Of a DNA stretch of 64,000 nucleotides, positions 1-12,626 are shown one piece after another. The translations under genes were made by a program, and so were the position numbers. The notes below the pieces were generated by a model, which saw only the letters and a list, made by a program, of their open reading frames with translations, was not told the origin of the DNA and ran no database searches. This DNA comes from Jaapia argillacea MUCL 33604 (taxonomy: Eukaryota; Basidiomycota; Agaricomycetes; Jaapiales; Jaapiaceae). Numbering within the stretch: the first letter of the stretch is position 1; every line of letters begins with the position of its first letter. The stretch is from NCBI GenBank assembly GCA_000697665.1, contig KL197714.1, positions 724,728 to 788,727 of the forward strand. Direction: 5' to 3'.

Positions 1-905
1 AAAGCGAGAATAGCGTACAAGCCTTGCATGATCAACACCCTGACCAACGTCCAAATCGGCGTCTCTTCAAATATCTCTGCATAATCTGCAGCACGAGCTT
101 TCTTCTCTTCGGGCAAGTTATAGTACTCCCGAAGGTGTGGTACGTAGTTTTCGTCGCGTTCTATTGATGCAACTGCTTTCTGAACGTACAGATGAACGAT
201 TTGAGAACTTCACTCTAAAATGAGCAGAAGGATGAACGTACATGATGGGCGTGATGTGTTGATCGCCATGCAAAGTATGGAATTAGAAGAAACTGTAACG
301 GTATAAGTGACGAGTTTGTCGTGGGAGGTGCCAAGACGAACAGTGTGTAGGAGGAAACCTATCGTGTTGTTGACACGTTTTGATTTGAAAAGAGTTCCAT
401 GACCAGCCTGTAGCAGAATTAATATCCCAAGCTCTCCAAATCAGACAGATCCAAACACCCACATCATGACCTACGTCGAGATGAGCCACAATTGTGATTT
501 AGAAAATTTGACAAGCGTACCGAGACAAAACATCCCAGCCCAAACCAACCCCTGAAACCACCAGTACACCATCCACAAACCCGCCTTTACTAACCAAATC
601 TGCCATCTGGTCCCCAGAATCCCACAGAAACCGTTCTGCGACCACGGCTCGATTGACGCGGCAATTTTGAAAAGAGCTATACAGAAGCAGACGTCTCTGA
701 TAACATATGATAGACTGAGCCGTTCACTTGGACGGAGTAGATGTTTTGGTACAGCGTCGTGAACTTGTTTTAACGTGACATCGGGTGGGACGAAAGGTCG
801 AGCCCGTCTAGAGGTGATAGATTGCACAATTTAGTTCACTGAGCTGCTTCATTAAAAAACCGAATGCGCATACCTGGTTTCATACTCTGGTCCGTTGGAG
901 AACAT
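1..905 (-). CDS. Delta-12 (omega-6) type fatty acid desaturase, 5' part, runs off the window
   Basis: Membrane-bound acyl-lipid desaturase that should insert a double bond into oleoyl chains in the ER. Exons read on the minus strand are 905-874, 807-521, 463-470 (an 8-base exon) and from 407 downward. The start MFSNGPEYETR runs into PPDVTLKQVHDAVPKH, the usual N-terminal region of fungal delta-12 enzymes, followed by a hydrophobic stretch (WWFQGLVWAGM). Splicing through the 8-base exon gives the first histidine box LGHDAGHG, then TLFKSKRVNNTIGFLLHT and the second box STHHAHH. The last visible part, EETPIWTLVRVLIMQG, is where these proteins enter the next membrane segment. The third histidine box and C-terminus lie outside. 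The family assignment is strong. The exact double-bond position (delta-12 versus omega-3) cannot be decided from this part. Confidence 0.9.
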
Positions 906-2142
906 GCTCTCAAATCGATAGGAAAGATAGGAGGGAAACAACTCGCCAAAAGATTTCGCGGGCAAGTTTTTAAACGACAAACTCCCACTTCCTCGACGAT
1001 CCTGAGCGTGTGGATACCAGAAGGCCTCATGCCCAGGGTGATAACCTATAGGCAAATAGAAGAGCACATAAACTTCCATGTCAGACCGTGGAATCTTAAG
1101 TCAAGTCTGCCCATGGGAAAGACTTGGTGGGCAGAGATTGGAATTTGAAGGACCGCGGCAGAGTTCTCAACGAAAAAGATCGTCGGGGAATCTCTTGCAC
1201 GGGGAAAGAGATCATAGGACGTAACATCCGTCAATCCGTTCGTATATACAGCAAAGATACTGCATAAGGAGGACATGACACAGAACGGCGTTTGGGGTTG
1301 CAGAGGGGAAGTGACGGGATTTAGATGTTCGGCCCTGGCCTTACAAGGGAGTTATCGAGGAAGCCACTAGCTCCGAGTAGAGCCCTGCAGAATTAGCCTG
1401 AAAAGGCCGCCATACTAGGAATATGCTTGAGAGGGCTGCGAACTACGGGGGTACTGTGGAGAGAATTGTGCCCAGGTTTCACCGTCCATGGTAAGAATGT
1501 CAAGAGAAGCCGAGGAATGAATAGCATACGAGCAGGAGTTCACACGAGCCATGTGGCCCTGCAGGACATCCGGAATCACTGCATCGATACCTTCATACAG
1601 TAGGGAACGCCAGTGGTTGAGTTGAAGCTATCATTCAGTATGAAATGGTCGTGGTCGTGGTCACTGGTCAAGCCATGGTCGCAACTAATCCTCAAACACG
1701 TATGTCATTAGATCAAAGAGTTGCGTATCTACATCCTTCCCATTATCCGTCCCGATAAATAGCGAGATAGATACACAGCGCGGACGATTGATCTAACAAC
1801 GCCTAAAAACAAAACCAAAGGAGCTACTAACAGTCATTCATATATGCAGCAATGCGGACGGAGGTGATTGCGGAATCGGAAGTGTAAATCGTGAGTGGGT
1901 CGTAAAAGGTCGTCGCAGGGTCGTCAAGGGAAAATGCAAACAAGAAACGACGCAACATTAAGATAAATAGGCGTGAAGCTTTTTGGGGCGGGGCGGGAAG
2001 GACGAACGTGCAGGGACATGCGGGAGGGATGACGAATGTGGAGGACAACACGCGCGAAAATTTGGTCTATGTGAGAGCAACGAAGCGAAAGCAGAACCCC
2101 AGTCCAGCAGGGAACGAAAGCGAACGGGATGGTCAAGGGGCA
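906..2142. other. No gene recognised; probable promoter of the desaturase and 3' flank of the next gene
   Basis: Several open frames of 60-90 codons occur on both strands. None gives a recognisable protein or continues across plausible splice sites. The part next to 905 should carry the desaturase promoter and 5' UTR. I see no repeat or RNA gene. Confidence 0.4.
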
Positions 2143-2748
2143 TTATGATGGCCTGGCGGCTGCCCGACTCGATGGTCTTGAGTTAACCACGCTTTCCGAT
2201 TGACCTCGCGGTCGGCTGGGGTCTATCGGTGACCGTTTCGACGCCAAAGACATATCATCTTGCGAACGCGCGAAAAAGTCGTCCTCTCCTTCATATGGTG
2301 ACGATCCCGAGTTTATCTGTTCGAAAAAAAGAATCAAACACGTTAGCTTATCCGCGTCGATTAACGCGTTCACAAGCAAACCAAGCACGTGAATGGGTCT
2401 TGAAGTTGAGGAATAAACGCAGAAGATAGCACTAACCCACTGTCCTAACACGTCTGCCACCCTAGACGCCTCCTCCTGACTAAACTTCACATCCGTCCCC
2501 TTCTCCGCGTACAATTTCAACAACTCACTCAACGTCCTCTTCCCCTTCTCTTCCAATCTCAGCCCAGTAGCAGCCGTCCTTCCCGGTGTATCCTCAGTGC
2601 TTGTCCCAGCAGGAAACGCCACAGAATTCCGTGGCGTCTTGTATTGTGGCTCCTCGATATCGTCTGGTTGAATATCAGACTCTGATCGATCCCAGTCCTC
2701 GTTTGAATGCAAAGAAAGTTGGGAAATGGAGAAGTCTTCGTTGGACAT
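2143..2748 (-). CDS. Small conserved fungal protein of unknown function
   Basis: Two exons. The first starts MSNEDFSISQLSLHS and is acidic and serine-rich; it ends in ...EEASRVADVLGQW at a GTTAGT donor. After an intron ending CGAACAG, the second exon reads INSGSSPYEGEDDFFARSQD and ends AAARPS. The middle (TLSELLKLYAEKGTDV ... ADVLGQWINSGSSPYEGEDDFF) is amphipathic and looks conserved, like short uncharacterised agaricomycete proteins I have met without a named domain. No signal peptide or membrane segment is visible. The frame stays open through the intron, so an unspliced reading is possible, but it breaks the conserved-looking QW-INSGSSPYEG junction. I assign no function. Confidence 0.65.
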   Translation of the reverse strand: MSNEDFSISQLSLHSNEDWDRSESDIQPDDIEEPQYKTPRNSVAFPAGTSTEDTPGRTAATGLRLEEKGKRTLSELLKLYAEKGTDVKFSQEEASRVADVLGQWVSAIFCVYSSTSRPIHVLGLLVNALIDADKLTCLILFFEQINSGSSPYEGEDDFFARSQDDMSLASKRSPIDPSRPRGQSESVVNSRPSSRAAARPS

Positions 2749-3376
2749 TTTTGGGTTTGAGTTAGGCGCGTGTCGTGGGGGTGGGTGATAGATAGATAAA
2801 GTTATTTGGGAATTACGAGGACGATGAGGAGAACGTTCTGGTCGTTACAGAAACGTTTCGTCGAATGCCTTGAAGGCGAAGGGCGGAGAAAGGACAGACG
2901 GGGACGGGAGAATGTGGGTGGGTAGAAGTCGCGTTGAGTCTGAGTGAGTAATCCAGACGCGTCCCATGTTCGTGCCGATACGCCCCCTGCCACCGATCAC
3001 GCAGACACATGGACCCCGACCACCTATTGGTGTTCATCGAATCCACGCTCAAATCAACGGTTCAGATTATCAGAAAGGTACGATTGTTGTGTGCTACAGT
3101 ATTCCAGGCTGAGGGTGTATCTACGAGTCGTAGTCCGTGGTAATGATCGTCTAGAGGAATGAATATATCCAACCTGGCCGTAGCAACAGGGAATGTAGCG
3201 AATCGAAGAAATGCAAAGAAATCCATGATACAGTGGGTGAACAGAGGAATGTGAGATTAACGAGGCGGTTGTGAGGATTACTATACTTTGCCTGAAAGTC
3301 AAATAAGTCACAAGGGAAGTAAATCACGGGAGATAGGGAAATACAACGAAAAGGGGAGAAGATCTGATGGTCACGC

Positions 3377-4903
3377 TCAAAGAAGCAAGGCCATCAAGCC
3401 CAGAGCAGAAGCCATGAGGAGGACGCCAGTTACTGGGCGACTCGCAACAGCAGCACTTGTGGAAGAACCAGAGCCGATACTGCCGACACCCGAACCGGTG
3501 GGTTTCGCATTGAAGGGTCCGTTGGACGCAGTTGAGCCAGCCTTTCCGGTCGACGTCGGGGACGCAGAAGATGAAGGTGGAAGTGCAGCGACCGCCGCGG
3601 ATATGGATGAGATCTTGGTCCAAGTGGCAGCCTGGTTAGCCTGGGTGTCGCCCTGTTTGTAAGGGAGGTAAGATACGGTGCCGTCGGAGGTCAGCTGAAC
3701 GAGACTGGTGATTCCGGCAAAGTAAGTTGATGACGCGTCTTTGGTGGAGGGACCCGCGAGAGCTTGCGTGGTGTTGGTCTATGAAAAACACGCGTCAGCA
3801 AGGTTGTTAGCATACACAAACAACTTGCTTTACCTCGACGTTGATGACGTAGGTACTGGAGCCATCATCGGGAATGAACGCAAATTCTTGTTGAACCTGA
3901 ACGACAAAATATCAGACAGAGTCAACTTGGCGTCGTTGATAGCTTACACCAGTGGTTTGGAAGAACGAAGTGGCCTGCCCATGAGTTGCGGGGAAGGTAG
4001 GACCAGAATATGCCTGAGCCTCGGGTTGGAAGTACGAAACTGATGAATGCAAGTCAGCAAAGAGTCAGGATCAGTAGCAGTACACCTTACAGTGAATCAC
4101 GAAGATGTCGGCACTTCCGGCAGGAGTTCCAGGAACGTCAAGGAAATGGATATGGTTCTGAGCGAGAGCCATAACGGGTTGATAACCAACAGTGTTGAAG
4201 CTAGCTGCTTTGGCATCAACCCAGTCCAATGCCGTGGAGTTCGCTGCGACGAGAGCACCCATATCAAGGAAAAAAAGCTCTCCCTTTGAATATGCGTCTG
4301 CAAAAGCTGTCAACCACTTAAAATTTTACAGGGAGAAAGCGGGGCTTACAGAAAACGTTGGTGTCATGGTCCAGAATCGCAACAGCGGAGGCAGGGTCAT
4401 AAGTTCCGACAGTGGTGGTTTGCGCAAACCATGTCTTCTTGGCCGCGTTGTAAATGTGAACGTCTGATGGATTAGCAGAGTCCCCGCTCAAGACGTAGAT
4501 GGCGTTGTAGAACTGTCAACATAGATGGTTACATGGATACCGCCAAGAATGCCAAGTGAACAGACCTGCGACAGGTAACAGGTCGTGTTCGCCGCGTCAA
4601 ACGGACTGGAGAAAAATGTCAGTTACAGCGCATGGAGTGAATGCTACTGGACATCTCACGGTCGGCCAGTGGTGGTGATATCCGTTGGGGTACCTAAGTT
4701 CCCTTCAGCATGAGGAAGATTGTTGGACAGAAGTAACTCGACTCACCGGTGGCCCACGTATCCTGAGTACCAACACTCCAGTCATGGCCGTCGAGGCCAA
4801 AGACCAGAAGGTTGAAACTCGCGTCAAACGCCAAACATGGTGACGAAAGCACGGCTTTCGGGAGGAGGAGCGCCAAAAGAGAGACGATGTAGAGGCCGAA
4901 CAT
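3377..4903 (-). CDS. Secreted, probably GPI-anchored surface protein
   Basis: The N-terminus MFGLYIVSLLALLLPKAVLSSP is a clear signal peptide. The mature part begins with CLAFDASFNLLVFGLDGHDW. Several short introns follow. Recognisable blocks are ELFFLDMGALVAANSTALDW, YQPVMALAQNHIHFLDVPG and, near the end, TSLVQLTSDGTVSYLPYK. The C-terminal 60 residues are rich in Ser, Thr, Ala and Gly and end in a hydrophobic tail (GVLLMASALGLMALLL) with no charged residue after it, the classic GPI-attachment layout. It resembles a family of agaricomycete secreted proteins without known enzymatic activity. The protein is expected at the cell wall or outer membrane leaflet. Intron boundaries in the middle were not all resolved. 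Confidence 0.75.
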
Positions 4904-5311
4904 GTTGGCCGTGGATAGTGAGGGACAAACGAGTGTGAGTATAGGAAAATAGTGATGAGAAAGTCTAGGTGGAGTGGTGTAAAGAAAGCCCGTTCGACAC
5001 GCTCAGCGTTGCCAAACTTCGTTAGAGTTGTGAGCAAGGGAAAGTTGTGTATATTGGACGCTGCCGTGTGGTGGCATGACGTCCTTGACTTCCGATCAAC
5101 CTTCGGAACTGGATTTGGAATAACAACGTGGCATTATGGGTCCATATACCAGCCTCGTGGGGGCTTACAGTGTGTTCCTACAGTACTGCAAGCACTATGT
5201 GTGAAAAATAGATCATGCAAAAAATAGACCTCCACAAATACGTCGCGCACCATGCGCCCCCATCCCCATCCCATCCCAAAACAAAACATGTCAGTCAATA
5301 TCGTCACTTCT

Positions 5312-8218
5312 TCACGCTGTTTCCAGTGGTTGAGTGAAGCTCTGCGACAACCTACTCGCTCTCCTCTGATTCAATCCAAACATCGACCTCCTCGGATCAG
5401 GAGATTGGGCCGACTCATAACCAGCCTCACCCTCCATCACAATCTTCATCGTATTGGGGTCGATACGGAATCTCTTGTCACGCAGAGCTTGGATGATGGC
5501 TTCTGTATCCTGGCGTCCAGAGAGCAGGGAACCCATGTTCGTCTCGGCTCCAATGACAACAGCTGAAGCGATTGTGCCTGAAAAAATAAGAAAGTTTCAG
5601 GTCAGAACTCAAAAAGAACAAGGGTCAATTTGCGTACCTGGTTCGTGAGCCAATCTCAAGTATTGCCTTTCATGACGATGCAGGATTTGGACGATAACCC
5701 CGAAGAATGCGAGGAGAAGCAAAGCAACGGATAGTAGGTGGACGGCGACAGCACTGTGATATACCGAATCAGAACTGAAACACACGACATCACAAACAAG
5801 AGCCTCACCTCAGCCATAATCGCTTTTGATCCGTCTTCATCTTCATATTCATGGGTTCAGGGTAATCCAAAAAGTAGACAGTCCTCGCCACCAACGCCAA
5901 GTATTTCCTCTATAGCAACAATGGAGATCAGCGCTGAACATCTTACTATCACCGAAGAAAATGACCAAACTCACATAAACGGATGAAACGAGATTCACAA
6001 ACGATCCATCCGAGAACGCCGCGGTGATACCCTGGGGAGAATTAATCGCAGCTTGGAACACAGCAGCAGGTAGGGTAAGCTGCGTCGCGTTCTCCCTCGC
6101 CAACACGAATGGATCGACATCACTCAAATTGAACTTGATCCCATTGTAGGCTTGGCCATACATCGGCGCTCCAGTCACATTCCCCGATAGTGAAGAGAAG
6201 TTGGAAGTTTGGGAGTTGAATTGATCGAGGGTTGTCACACTCGTGAGGTTTCCGGTTACGATGTCGACTTCAACTTCAACGTCCCAAAGCGAGATGGTGG
6301 GCGCGCAATACGTGACGGAGGCTGCGGCAGTGGGCGTGTAGGTGAAGAACCAGAAGACGACGGGACTGAAGTATGGTGGTACTGTGCCGCTCGCACTGGC
6401 AGAATTTGAGCAGAGATCCACACCTAACAAAAAGGTGTCAAAAAAAAGCAGGGAAAACTGAGGTTAGTTGTAACATACCGAAAAGGTTCTCAGATACGTT
6501 CGCAACAGTCCAGGAATAATCACAGCCAGGGAATGTGGCAGAGTTCAGCCACCCGCCACTTCCAGTCTTAGTCATATTCACCTGATAAAAAGGATAAGCG
6601 CCACTACTCTGCCAGTAAGGCATTCATACATGAAACTTACGGAAGTCGCGGCTTGACAGTTCGGAGTACTCAGAATGGCGGAAGTGTTGGCCCAGACTGT
6701 TCCGTTGACGCCCTGAAGCTGGGGCATCTACATAAAACTCGGAGTCAGCTCTCCGCCTCGAAGGTGAGGGAAAAGAGCTCATACCTGGAAGTGGCCGACA
6801 GTGTAACCTTGGTGGATGAACTCGGGATCGGGGAGGTTGTACAAAACAGACGCGGACGCATATCCCGCAGCGGTCAAAAAGACTATCCGAAAGAAGGCAG
6901 CGAAGTCAGTCATCTCAACGCGAAAAGAGTAGTGTAAAGTGGACTTGCAAGTTAAATCCCAGAATTGATCGGCCTGGTTCAAACTGATAGCAGCCAAGTT
7001 ATTGACGACCATATCTGAATGACGATCACAATCAGCATCAAATGCCATGATGATGAAGACACTGAAGCGAACGCATACCAGGTGCAGCAATCCAAGTATC
7101 ACGAACAGTCAACAAAGCACCAGCCAAAGGACTGAAAACAAGAGCCAAAAGAGTCAACAACGAAGCCAGGGCAACGACATAATGTTTGTTGGAAGCTGCA
7201 ATGGACCAGACGAGGAAGTTGCTGTTATCGAATGGAAAACATGAGTACCAAGTTCATCAAGAGATGACTTCATGAACGACAAACTTGGAGCGTGTATAAT
7301 CCAACAAAACACTTCGCTCTGGAGGAGAATCTCCATGGACGAGATCAACGTAAGGCTAAAAACGATTTGGATCACGGTGAGGAAATGACGAATGTGAGTT
7401 GGAAGAAAACGCCTTACCTGCATCTTTTTAATTTCGAAATCTGTCCAAGCCCACGCAGCCACCAACACCATGGCGAACGCAACAGGAGGTGCGGTCTGTC
7501 ATGCCACTCAAGTTCAGTGTCTCAACAAGGTGGGAGGGGTGTTAAACTACGAACGTAGACAAAGTGCATCAAGCCGTACTCCGCGCTGATATCAGAAATC
7601 GCAATTTTCCATCCTATGTGGGCGGTGTTGTCAGTGAATCTCGACAATAAAGACAGGGTGAAACAAGCGAACCCTGATGAGTGTTGCTGTAATTCAACAA
7701 CACTTCCAACGTGATTGCGCCACCGACCAAGACGAGAGTGTACAGAATCCAGAACCACGTCTTCAAGGGCATTGGCGTCCACGCTCTTCGATCAAGGTGG
7801 GCGTTTGGGCCTAGTGGCGCTGTTGATGGAGAAGATCAGTCACCGTTTTCGTCAACTGGCTGTGAGCAAGGAAGAAAAGGCGTACGGGGCTGAACTCCAT
7901 TCCACGGTCGTGCTTTTTCATCCGGAGGGTACGCTGCGAATTGAGTGTTGTGAGCTGGGGACGACATCGGACTTGTGGTTCCAACCTGAGAAGAGATTTA
8001 ACAGATTATTCTTCAAACAACGAAGAAAAGGGACTCACAGGTTGATAGCCCAAAGACGGGACGCTGGCACGGTTCGTTACTCCCGGCCTTAAGTTCGACG
8101 GATGCATATCAAACCCAGCAGAACCTGGGGGTACATAGCCTGATTCATCAGAGTCTTTGTCGATGACGGTAACATCGGAAGTGTGTGTGCCATGCACATC
8201 GGGTGGTGGATGGCTCAT
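5312..8218 (-). CDS. DUF3433-type large fungal membrane protein
   Basis: Starts MSHPPPDVHGTHTSDV, a cytoplasmic Pro/Ser/Thr-rich tail, then after an intron YPPDEKARPWNGVQP. The first membrane segment is TWFWILYTLVLVGGAITLEV. The DUF3433 signature follows: a membrane segment APPVAFAMVLVAAWAW, then DFEIKKMQPYVDL and a LLDYTR motif. Next comes a hydrophobic stretch ALASLLTLLALVFSPLAGAL with RDTWIAAP after it. A large loop rich in N-glycosylation sequons precedes a last membrane segment (VHLLSVALLLLAFFGVIVQ). The C-terminal tail contains DPNTMKIVMEGEAGYES and ends LETA. About eight to ten short introns are visible. The biological role of the family is unknown; the topology suggests a plasma- or endomembrane protein with a glycosylated lumenal domain. 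Confidence 0.75.
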
Positions 8219-9294
8219 GGCGTACGATTCGGAGCCGACTAAAGGTGAGTATGGTACGGGTGCCGTGTTAGGTGTGCAGATGAAAATTCAAGACGATTCT
8301 GGAGAAGGGATAAGAGTGAGAGAACGCCCAAGAAGCCCGGTCGATATCAAGAGAACCAGATAAAGTGGAAAAGGAGGAGAAAGTTTTGGCGCGGTAGCGC
8401 TCGAGGGGAAAGGGGTAAACGAGGCAGCGCCGAAGGAATGAGCAAAGGGGGTATTATATGCGCGGGGCGCTACTGAGTGGCTGATCACGGAAATCAAATA
8501 GCCTCCAACGAATGGCAGTGCCTGAATGCATCTGTGCCTGGACAGACATGCAGTATCCAGTCTCCCTCTAGCATCCGATCACCGCCTCACCCGACCGCGT
8601 TTTACCCACAGTGATGTTCTCTGATTCTTGTCTTCATTGTGGCCAAAATTCAACGGGTTTCATGGGTTCCCTTGGTTGTCGTCTCCGAACTCGAGGCTGA
8701 AAGTGGTTAGCACGATCGACGTAAGAAGCACGGCTTCGACCGCCATGCCATGTATAGCATTGATGCCAACTTCGAGCCTCATGGAAGCCTCATTTCTTAT
8801 TCTTCACCAAATCATCCTGCAGACCTTCCATGCAGGCTCTGCAATGGGTGGACTATGCATGATCGGATGCGAAACGTCAATGACGATAGGTAACGATCAG
8901 GAGGTGGGTGCATCATTCATGAGACGGAGGCGATATCGCACCATCAGCTTCACAGCCGCCACTTCGCAACCTCCGAGTGCGACCAATCGTGCAGCCCGGG
9001 CGCCTTCCGCCTTCACCGGAAGAAGTCTGCTCACGAGCATCAAGGGCAGACTACATAAAATGATGTGATTGGCCCTCATAGAGTCAGAACCGCATTCACA
9101 ATGTAACAGCTCCACAATCAACATTCAGTCGACTAGTCTGGGCCAGACACCAGATATCCACCGCAGAAACGCTGTTTCCCTTAACCCAGGTTCATGAACC
9201 CAATCTGTTTGGTAAATCTCACTATCTTCAGAGTTTGCCCTGGATGATATCCGCGGCTAAAAATAACGGTGCATTAGGATTGGTCAACGGCCAT
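8219..9294. other. Intergenic, no gene recognised
   Basis: About 1.1 kb between two minus-strand genes. It should contain the promoter of the DUF3433 gene and the 3' flank of the GMC gene. One plus-strand open frame of 146 codons (8628-9068) has no recognisable family, signal peptide or splice context, and I treat it as chance. Confidence 0.4.
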
Positions 9295-12200
9295 TTAGAC
9301 AAACTGCTGACCTTGCTCTGCGATAGCATACGCAGTGGCTATTACCAAAACAAAGCGTTCAGAAGCATTCAGAAGCCCATCGGAAAAGATAGAGCACCGA
9401 AGTTCGTACCTTGCGTATGAGCCGCGAAGTGGAGTGGAACGATGGACATGTCGACAACCCTAACGTTACTTGTTCCATAAACCTGGTCGATGAAGGTTCA
9501 GTTTCAATACAATCATCAAACCTTGACGCGAACAATATACCTTGAGCCGAGGGTCGACGACACCTCCCTTTTCGCGTGGGAGCATCGAGCAGGAACCAGC
9601 GGTATCTGATAACAAATTTGGCAGTCGTTCACAGTGTACCCGAATGGAATCAAAGAATATCACGAACGATAGGTGGTTGTCATATACTTCTTCAACCAAT
9701 CTATCAGGGATGACGAGTTGGCGGCCTGAGGTAGTCAAACCAATTGACAAACATACCTCCGATTTGCTCGTCAGATTCCACTGCTGGTCCAGGGTTGACC
9801 TCTTGGACTGTGAGGAAAGGATATGCTTAGCCCAGCTCTGGTGTCCACGACATGGAAACTCACCGATAAGATTCTTGAATGGAGCTGTATTGGCGACCTT
9901 GTTCCTCACGAACTTGACAGACTCGATGAAAGTCTTGAGATCTTCACCGCGCAACACGTCAGCATCGCCGACCACCTCTGGGAAGGATGCCCTCACCAAT
10001 TTCTTCCTCAAAGTAATGAGGGTCGAAGGCCGGGTCGATCTTTGCATCTTTGGAGATTGAATGCTATTCATCCGCCACCATATGTCATTGTTTAGTTGGC
10101 CTGTAGAAGATGAATGGAACCACGCACGATGGTCCCTCGGGAGAAGAAATGGTTCATCGCGACCAGAACTGAGATGTACTTCTTCCCCTCCTGAGGAGGG
10201 TCTAGAGTGACGCAAAATTATCAACACCGCCTCACGCACCAAAGCTGTCCGGCGACACCAGGAGTTGAAAACCAAAAGTTAACTCACTGGGATAACTCAA
10301 GAAACCAGGGAAGCTAATCAACTCGCACCCAGGCCCACCCTTTTCAAGCCTCTCAACTTGAATCTTCCACTGTTCCTTAATACCTTCCTCAACCGCGTTC
10401 TTGGGTTGACCCTTCTGTGAGTAAAGGATCTGAGCGGCGTGGTGGATGGACGAGGCGGAGTCGGAGAGAAGGTTGAGGGAGGCGAATGCGAATCCTATAA
10501 TCCCCATGTTGAAGAGACCCTCGCCTTTACCTGCAGCGCTACATAAATGTGAGATGTCAGTTACGGGGATACGAAGGGATGAGTTGTGGTAGACGCACTG
10601 TAGTTCGAGGTGCTCAGTTGCAACTTTAGGGTCACGGAGAATATCGAGCGTCTCGAACGACGCATCATCCTTCAACTCTATTTCAAAACAAAAGGAAGGC
10701 GTCGTAGCTTTTATGAGCCATGAGAGTTCAGTACTTACCGAACGTGATGCCCGTGAAAACGTGTTCCTGAATGTTCTCCCCAACGCCGGGTAAGTCAATC
10801 TCAGAAGGAATCCTCAACCTCTGAAGAAGAGATTGGCTCCCAATGCCAGACAGTTCAAGGATTTGGGGAGATTTTAACGCGCTACGTGGAGAACACGGCG
10901 CATATAGTCAGCTTTCATGCATGGGTGCAGGGTAAGAAAGGGGAAGGTCAAAGGGGAACGCACCCAGCACACAACAGCACCTCCTTCTTCGCTTTGACCA
11001 CACATTCCTTCTTCCCATAGAAGAATTGGACTCCACTCGCAGTGACCGAACCACCGAGGGATTTCGAAGTGATAAGCTTGCTAGCGTGCGCGCGGACTAG
11101 GATATTTAAATTTGAACGGGACGCGTTGGGTAAATAGAATGCCTATTGGAGATCAGGGCAAAGTCAAATTAATGGTGGGTGGGAATCCCTGGAGTGAGAA
11201 GGAAAACCCTACCGTCGTGGCGTATGTCCTCGTAGCTGTCTTGGGGTCCAACGTATTTGGAGCGAAATAAACGCCTTGAGGCTATGAGTCAAGAGTGATC
11301 AACACAGGAGATCAGTTCAAGAGCACATGCACATGATGGAGTGAGAACATACACTGCCATCAAGCTATGTGCCCGGAAAATTGTTAGCATATATGAGAAG
11401 CGGGGGAGTTGTGGAGCCTTACAGGCGCCTCAGCAACAGGAATCCCCAATTTGATGAGAGTCTATCCAATAAATCAATGAAAAGCAAGTTATCAATATCG
11501 AAACCGGAGGTCTGCTGGTACGGAACGAACCTGCTGAAGATCAAGTTCGGCAGCGGGGATCTTCGCCGGGAATGCAGTCAACAAAGTGCCTTCGGAAAAT
11601 GTCAATATTGCGAGAAAGGAGGGAGTTGATCCCAGAGCAGACCTTCGGAGCCACACCGCCAATCGCTCAACTTGAGGTTATGCTTCGCTTGGATTTCAGG
11701 TGTCGGGTAGACGAATCTAGATATTAAAAAGGGCAGGAGTCGCAGAGCAACCGAGGTGTGAGGGAGTTGGAATAAGGGCGAGAGTTGGTAAACCTACTTT
11801 TCGGTTCTCTTGGAGAACTTGTCGTAGTTCTCCCAATTCCAACCAGGGTTACCCAAGCGTTCCCAGTCTATGGACAACAATACCATGAATCAGTACCCGC
11901 ACCCCAAGGCTTTGGGTACGAATATGCCCAAGATCGATGTACGCACCGTCGATTTCATCTGCGGGAGGCTTCGTCCAACACAGAAAGTTGATAGCCGAGC
12001 TTCCACCAAGTCCCTTTCCTCTGGATTTCCATCAGAAGGGAAGCGTATATGCGTGATAGCAACGTACCGTTGCCAAAGGAACTGATTCCCTTTGCAATGG
12101 ACTTGAGCTGTCTATCTCAGTCCAGCCAAACGTTCGCTGAGTCCTGAGACTGGGTATGAAACAAAGTTGGGGCGCACAGTTTTGAATGCCCAATCATAAT

Positions 12201-12626
12201 TCTCGTTCCCAAAATGGGCCCCGTAGGATGCAGGTCGGACTACAAAAGGAATTGTATTACGGGTAGAGAATAGTGAGAGAAAGGCAACGCACGGAGAGCA
12301 GGGTCATTCAAGTTCGCGTCCCCAGATTCCAACACCACAACAGAAATGGAGGGGTCTTCGGTAAGACGTGCTGCGAGACACAGGCCCGCAGTCTATTTCC
12401 CGGCGCGGTTTGGTAAGTATAGCAGATCGTCGTGATGGCATCCAAAAAGGACGCGAACTGATTAGGAAATGGCAACTTACTCCACCGCCTGTGTCAATGT
12501 CAAGGAGGTGGACATTCCGTCGCTGAGCTTGACATTAATCACCGATGGAAGACGATGCGTACCGACGATAACGTAGTCGAAACTCTTGTCCGCAACGTCT
12601 TCAAGTTTGGCAGTTTGTGCGGCCAT
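9295..12626 (-). CDS. GMC (glucose-methanol-choline) family FAD oxidoreductase
   Basis: Flavin-dependent alcohol or sugar oxidase/dehydrogenase of the type used by wood- and litter-decay fungi. The start [22 protein letters not shown] joins over an intron to [26 protein letters not shown], the FAD-binding beta-alpha-beta fold, followed by a [13 protein letters not shown]-like block. The C-terminal part is well defined once spliced: [18 protein letters not shown], then [38 protein letters not shown] and [19 protein letters not shown]. The His of HTAG is the family's usual first catalytic residue; its codon is split by an intron. I see no signal peptide at the start, so it may be intracellular. 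More than ten introns are present. The substrate cannot be predicted from the motifs. Confidence 0.92.

Noticed and set aside
8628-9068. 146-codon plus-strand open frame in the gap between the DUF3433 and GMC genes
   Set aside because: No recognised family, signal or membrane segment, no supporting splice sites, and composition like the surrounding non-coding sequence.
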